From Olsenella sp. An285 (GTDB taxonomy: Bacteria; Actinomycetota; Coriobacteriia; Coriobacteriales; Atopobiaceae), in contig NZ_NFIZ01000016.1 in NCBI RefSeq assembly GCF_002159625.1, positions 1 through 51,155 on the forward strand: a stretch of 51,155 nucleotides of DNA, read 5' to 3'. The position numbers and the translations under genes are program-made. Of the stretch, positions 50,604-51,155 are shown piece after piece (position 1 is the stretch's first letter; each line of letters begins with the position of its first letter). Below the pieces are notes generated by a model. The model was given only the letters and a program-made list of their open reading frames with translations. It was not told the origin of the DNA and made no database searches.

Positions 50604-50984
50604 CGGTCTCTCCTTCCACGTGGACACGCGTCCAGCATAAAAACGCATATCGTCCCGCAGTCTTGCGGGAATCAGACAAGAAATCGAAGGGCGACGGTAG
50701 ACGTGCGCGGAAACAGGGGAAACGCTCGTTCCTGAAAACGTATGCCACGGGGGAGCGGGGAGGTTGATATGTTCGGCCAGCGAAGCCAATTTGCGCTCCG
50801 AGCGCTTGCGTTCCTTCCGGCCCTGGCGGCGAGAAGAGCGGCGAGAGGGACGCGGCTTGCCGCCCGCCGACGCGCCGCGCGCGCCCGCCGAAGGTGACGC
50901 CGCGGAAACGCCCCGCCCGCCGCCGGGGCTTAAGGTTTCCTGAAGCACCCCCTGAGGCACCCCTCGGAAACGGAGGTACCAGCC
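50604..50984. other. Divergent intergenic region between two secreted-protein genes
   Basis: No gene is seen. It contains a GCCCCG/CGGGGC hairpin (50910-50929), a motif-like GGCGAGAAGAGCGGCGAG near 50829, and TAAGGTTTCC at 50931-50940. The last also occurs at 43416-43425 upstream of the other SLH gene. Confidence 0.45.
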
Positions 50985-51155
50985 ATGCGCAGGAGCATGA
51001 GGCACGCGATCCTTTCGGCCGCCGCGGCGGCGGCCGTCTGCCTGGGGGCCCTGCTCGCCCCGGCGCCCGCCCGCGCCGACTACCTCGGCTTCGCCGACGT
51101 GTCGCCCTCGGACTGGGCGGCCGAGCAGGGCTACATAGCCTACGTCGCCTCCGAG
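50985..51155 (+). CDS. SLH-domain secreted protein (3' end outside window)
   Basis: GGAGG lies 8 nt before the ATG. The visible 57 residues are a signal peptide (RHAILSAAAAAAVCLGALLA, cleavage near ARA-DY) and the start of an SLH repeat (YLGFADVSPSDWAAEQGYI). The rest lies beyond the window. Confidence 0.8.
   Translation, partial: MRRSMRHAILSAAAAAAVCLGALLAPAPARADYLGFADVSPSDWAAEQGYIAYVASE

Overview
The window is about 51 kb of GC-rich bacterial DNA. Codon use, the surface proteins with S-layer-homology (SLH) domains and DUF5648 repeats, the PF06541 membrane protein and an IS1249-like element suggest a Coriobacteriia host of the Olsenella/Atopobiaceae type. That placement is inference; the window holds no rRNA or other strong taxonomic marker.

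Layout. (1) 1-8.1 kb is chromosomal core: an Rsb-type partner-switching pair (SpoIIE phosphatase and a STAS-HATPase fusion), a tRNA-Gly/tRNA-Cys/tRNA-Gly cluster with promoters and terminators, a PF06541 membrane protein, an overlapping cysteine desulfurase-mnmA pair for tRNA 2-thiouridine, a 42-bp perfect-arm palindrome, a YbaK-type deacylase, a UPF0104/LPG-flippase-like protein and tRNA-Val. (2) 8.16-10.18 kb is a junction: an intact IS1249-like element with an 8-bp target duplication, then a gene-poor stretch with a probable acetyltransferase fragment. (3) About 10.18-43.31 kb is a prophage bounded by paired ATTCGTACC boxes. (4) 43.4-51.2 kb is chromosomal again and encodes large secreted or surface proteins (SLH-metallo-beta-lactamase, RCC1-cysteine-peptidase-SLH, DUF5648), ending inside another SLH gene.

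The prophage has integrase and two XRE regulators at the right end, then an excisionase-like gene, primase-helicase and a Myb-like/zinc protein. An arsC-arsR fusion and a DUF5714 gene follow. Terminase genes, a GIY-YIG nuclease, portal, scaffold, capsid, head-tail connectors, tail tip and a lysis operon with two very small genes complete it, mostly on the minus strand. Three features stand out. No major tail protein, tail chaperone or tape-measure gene lies between the connectors and the distal tail protein. The slot between portal and scaffold, where a minor head protein is usual, holds a type III restriction-modification pair, an AbiH-like gene, a TIR/deoxyribosyltransferase-like gene and an SRAP gene. 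A separate plus-strand three-gene operon led by a MerR-type regulator sits between lysis and tail genes, with a textbook MerR-type 19-bp-spacer promoter.

Between terminase and the methyltransferase gene, eleven copies of GAGAAGAAC mark nearly every gene boundary. Two 70-bp units carrying this motif bracket the GIY-YIG gene and fold into similar hairpins with GNRA loops. A 13-bp motif shared by three widely separated promoter regions suggests that the phage regulators control accessory genes as well as the lysogeny switch.
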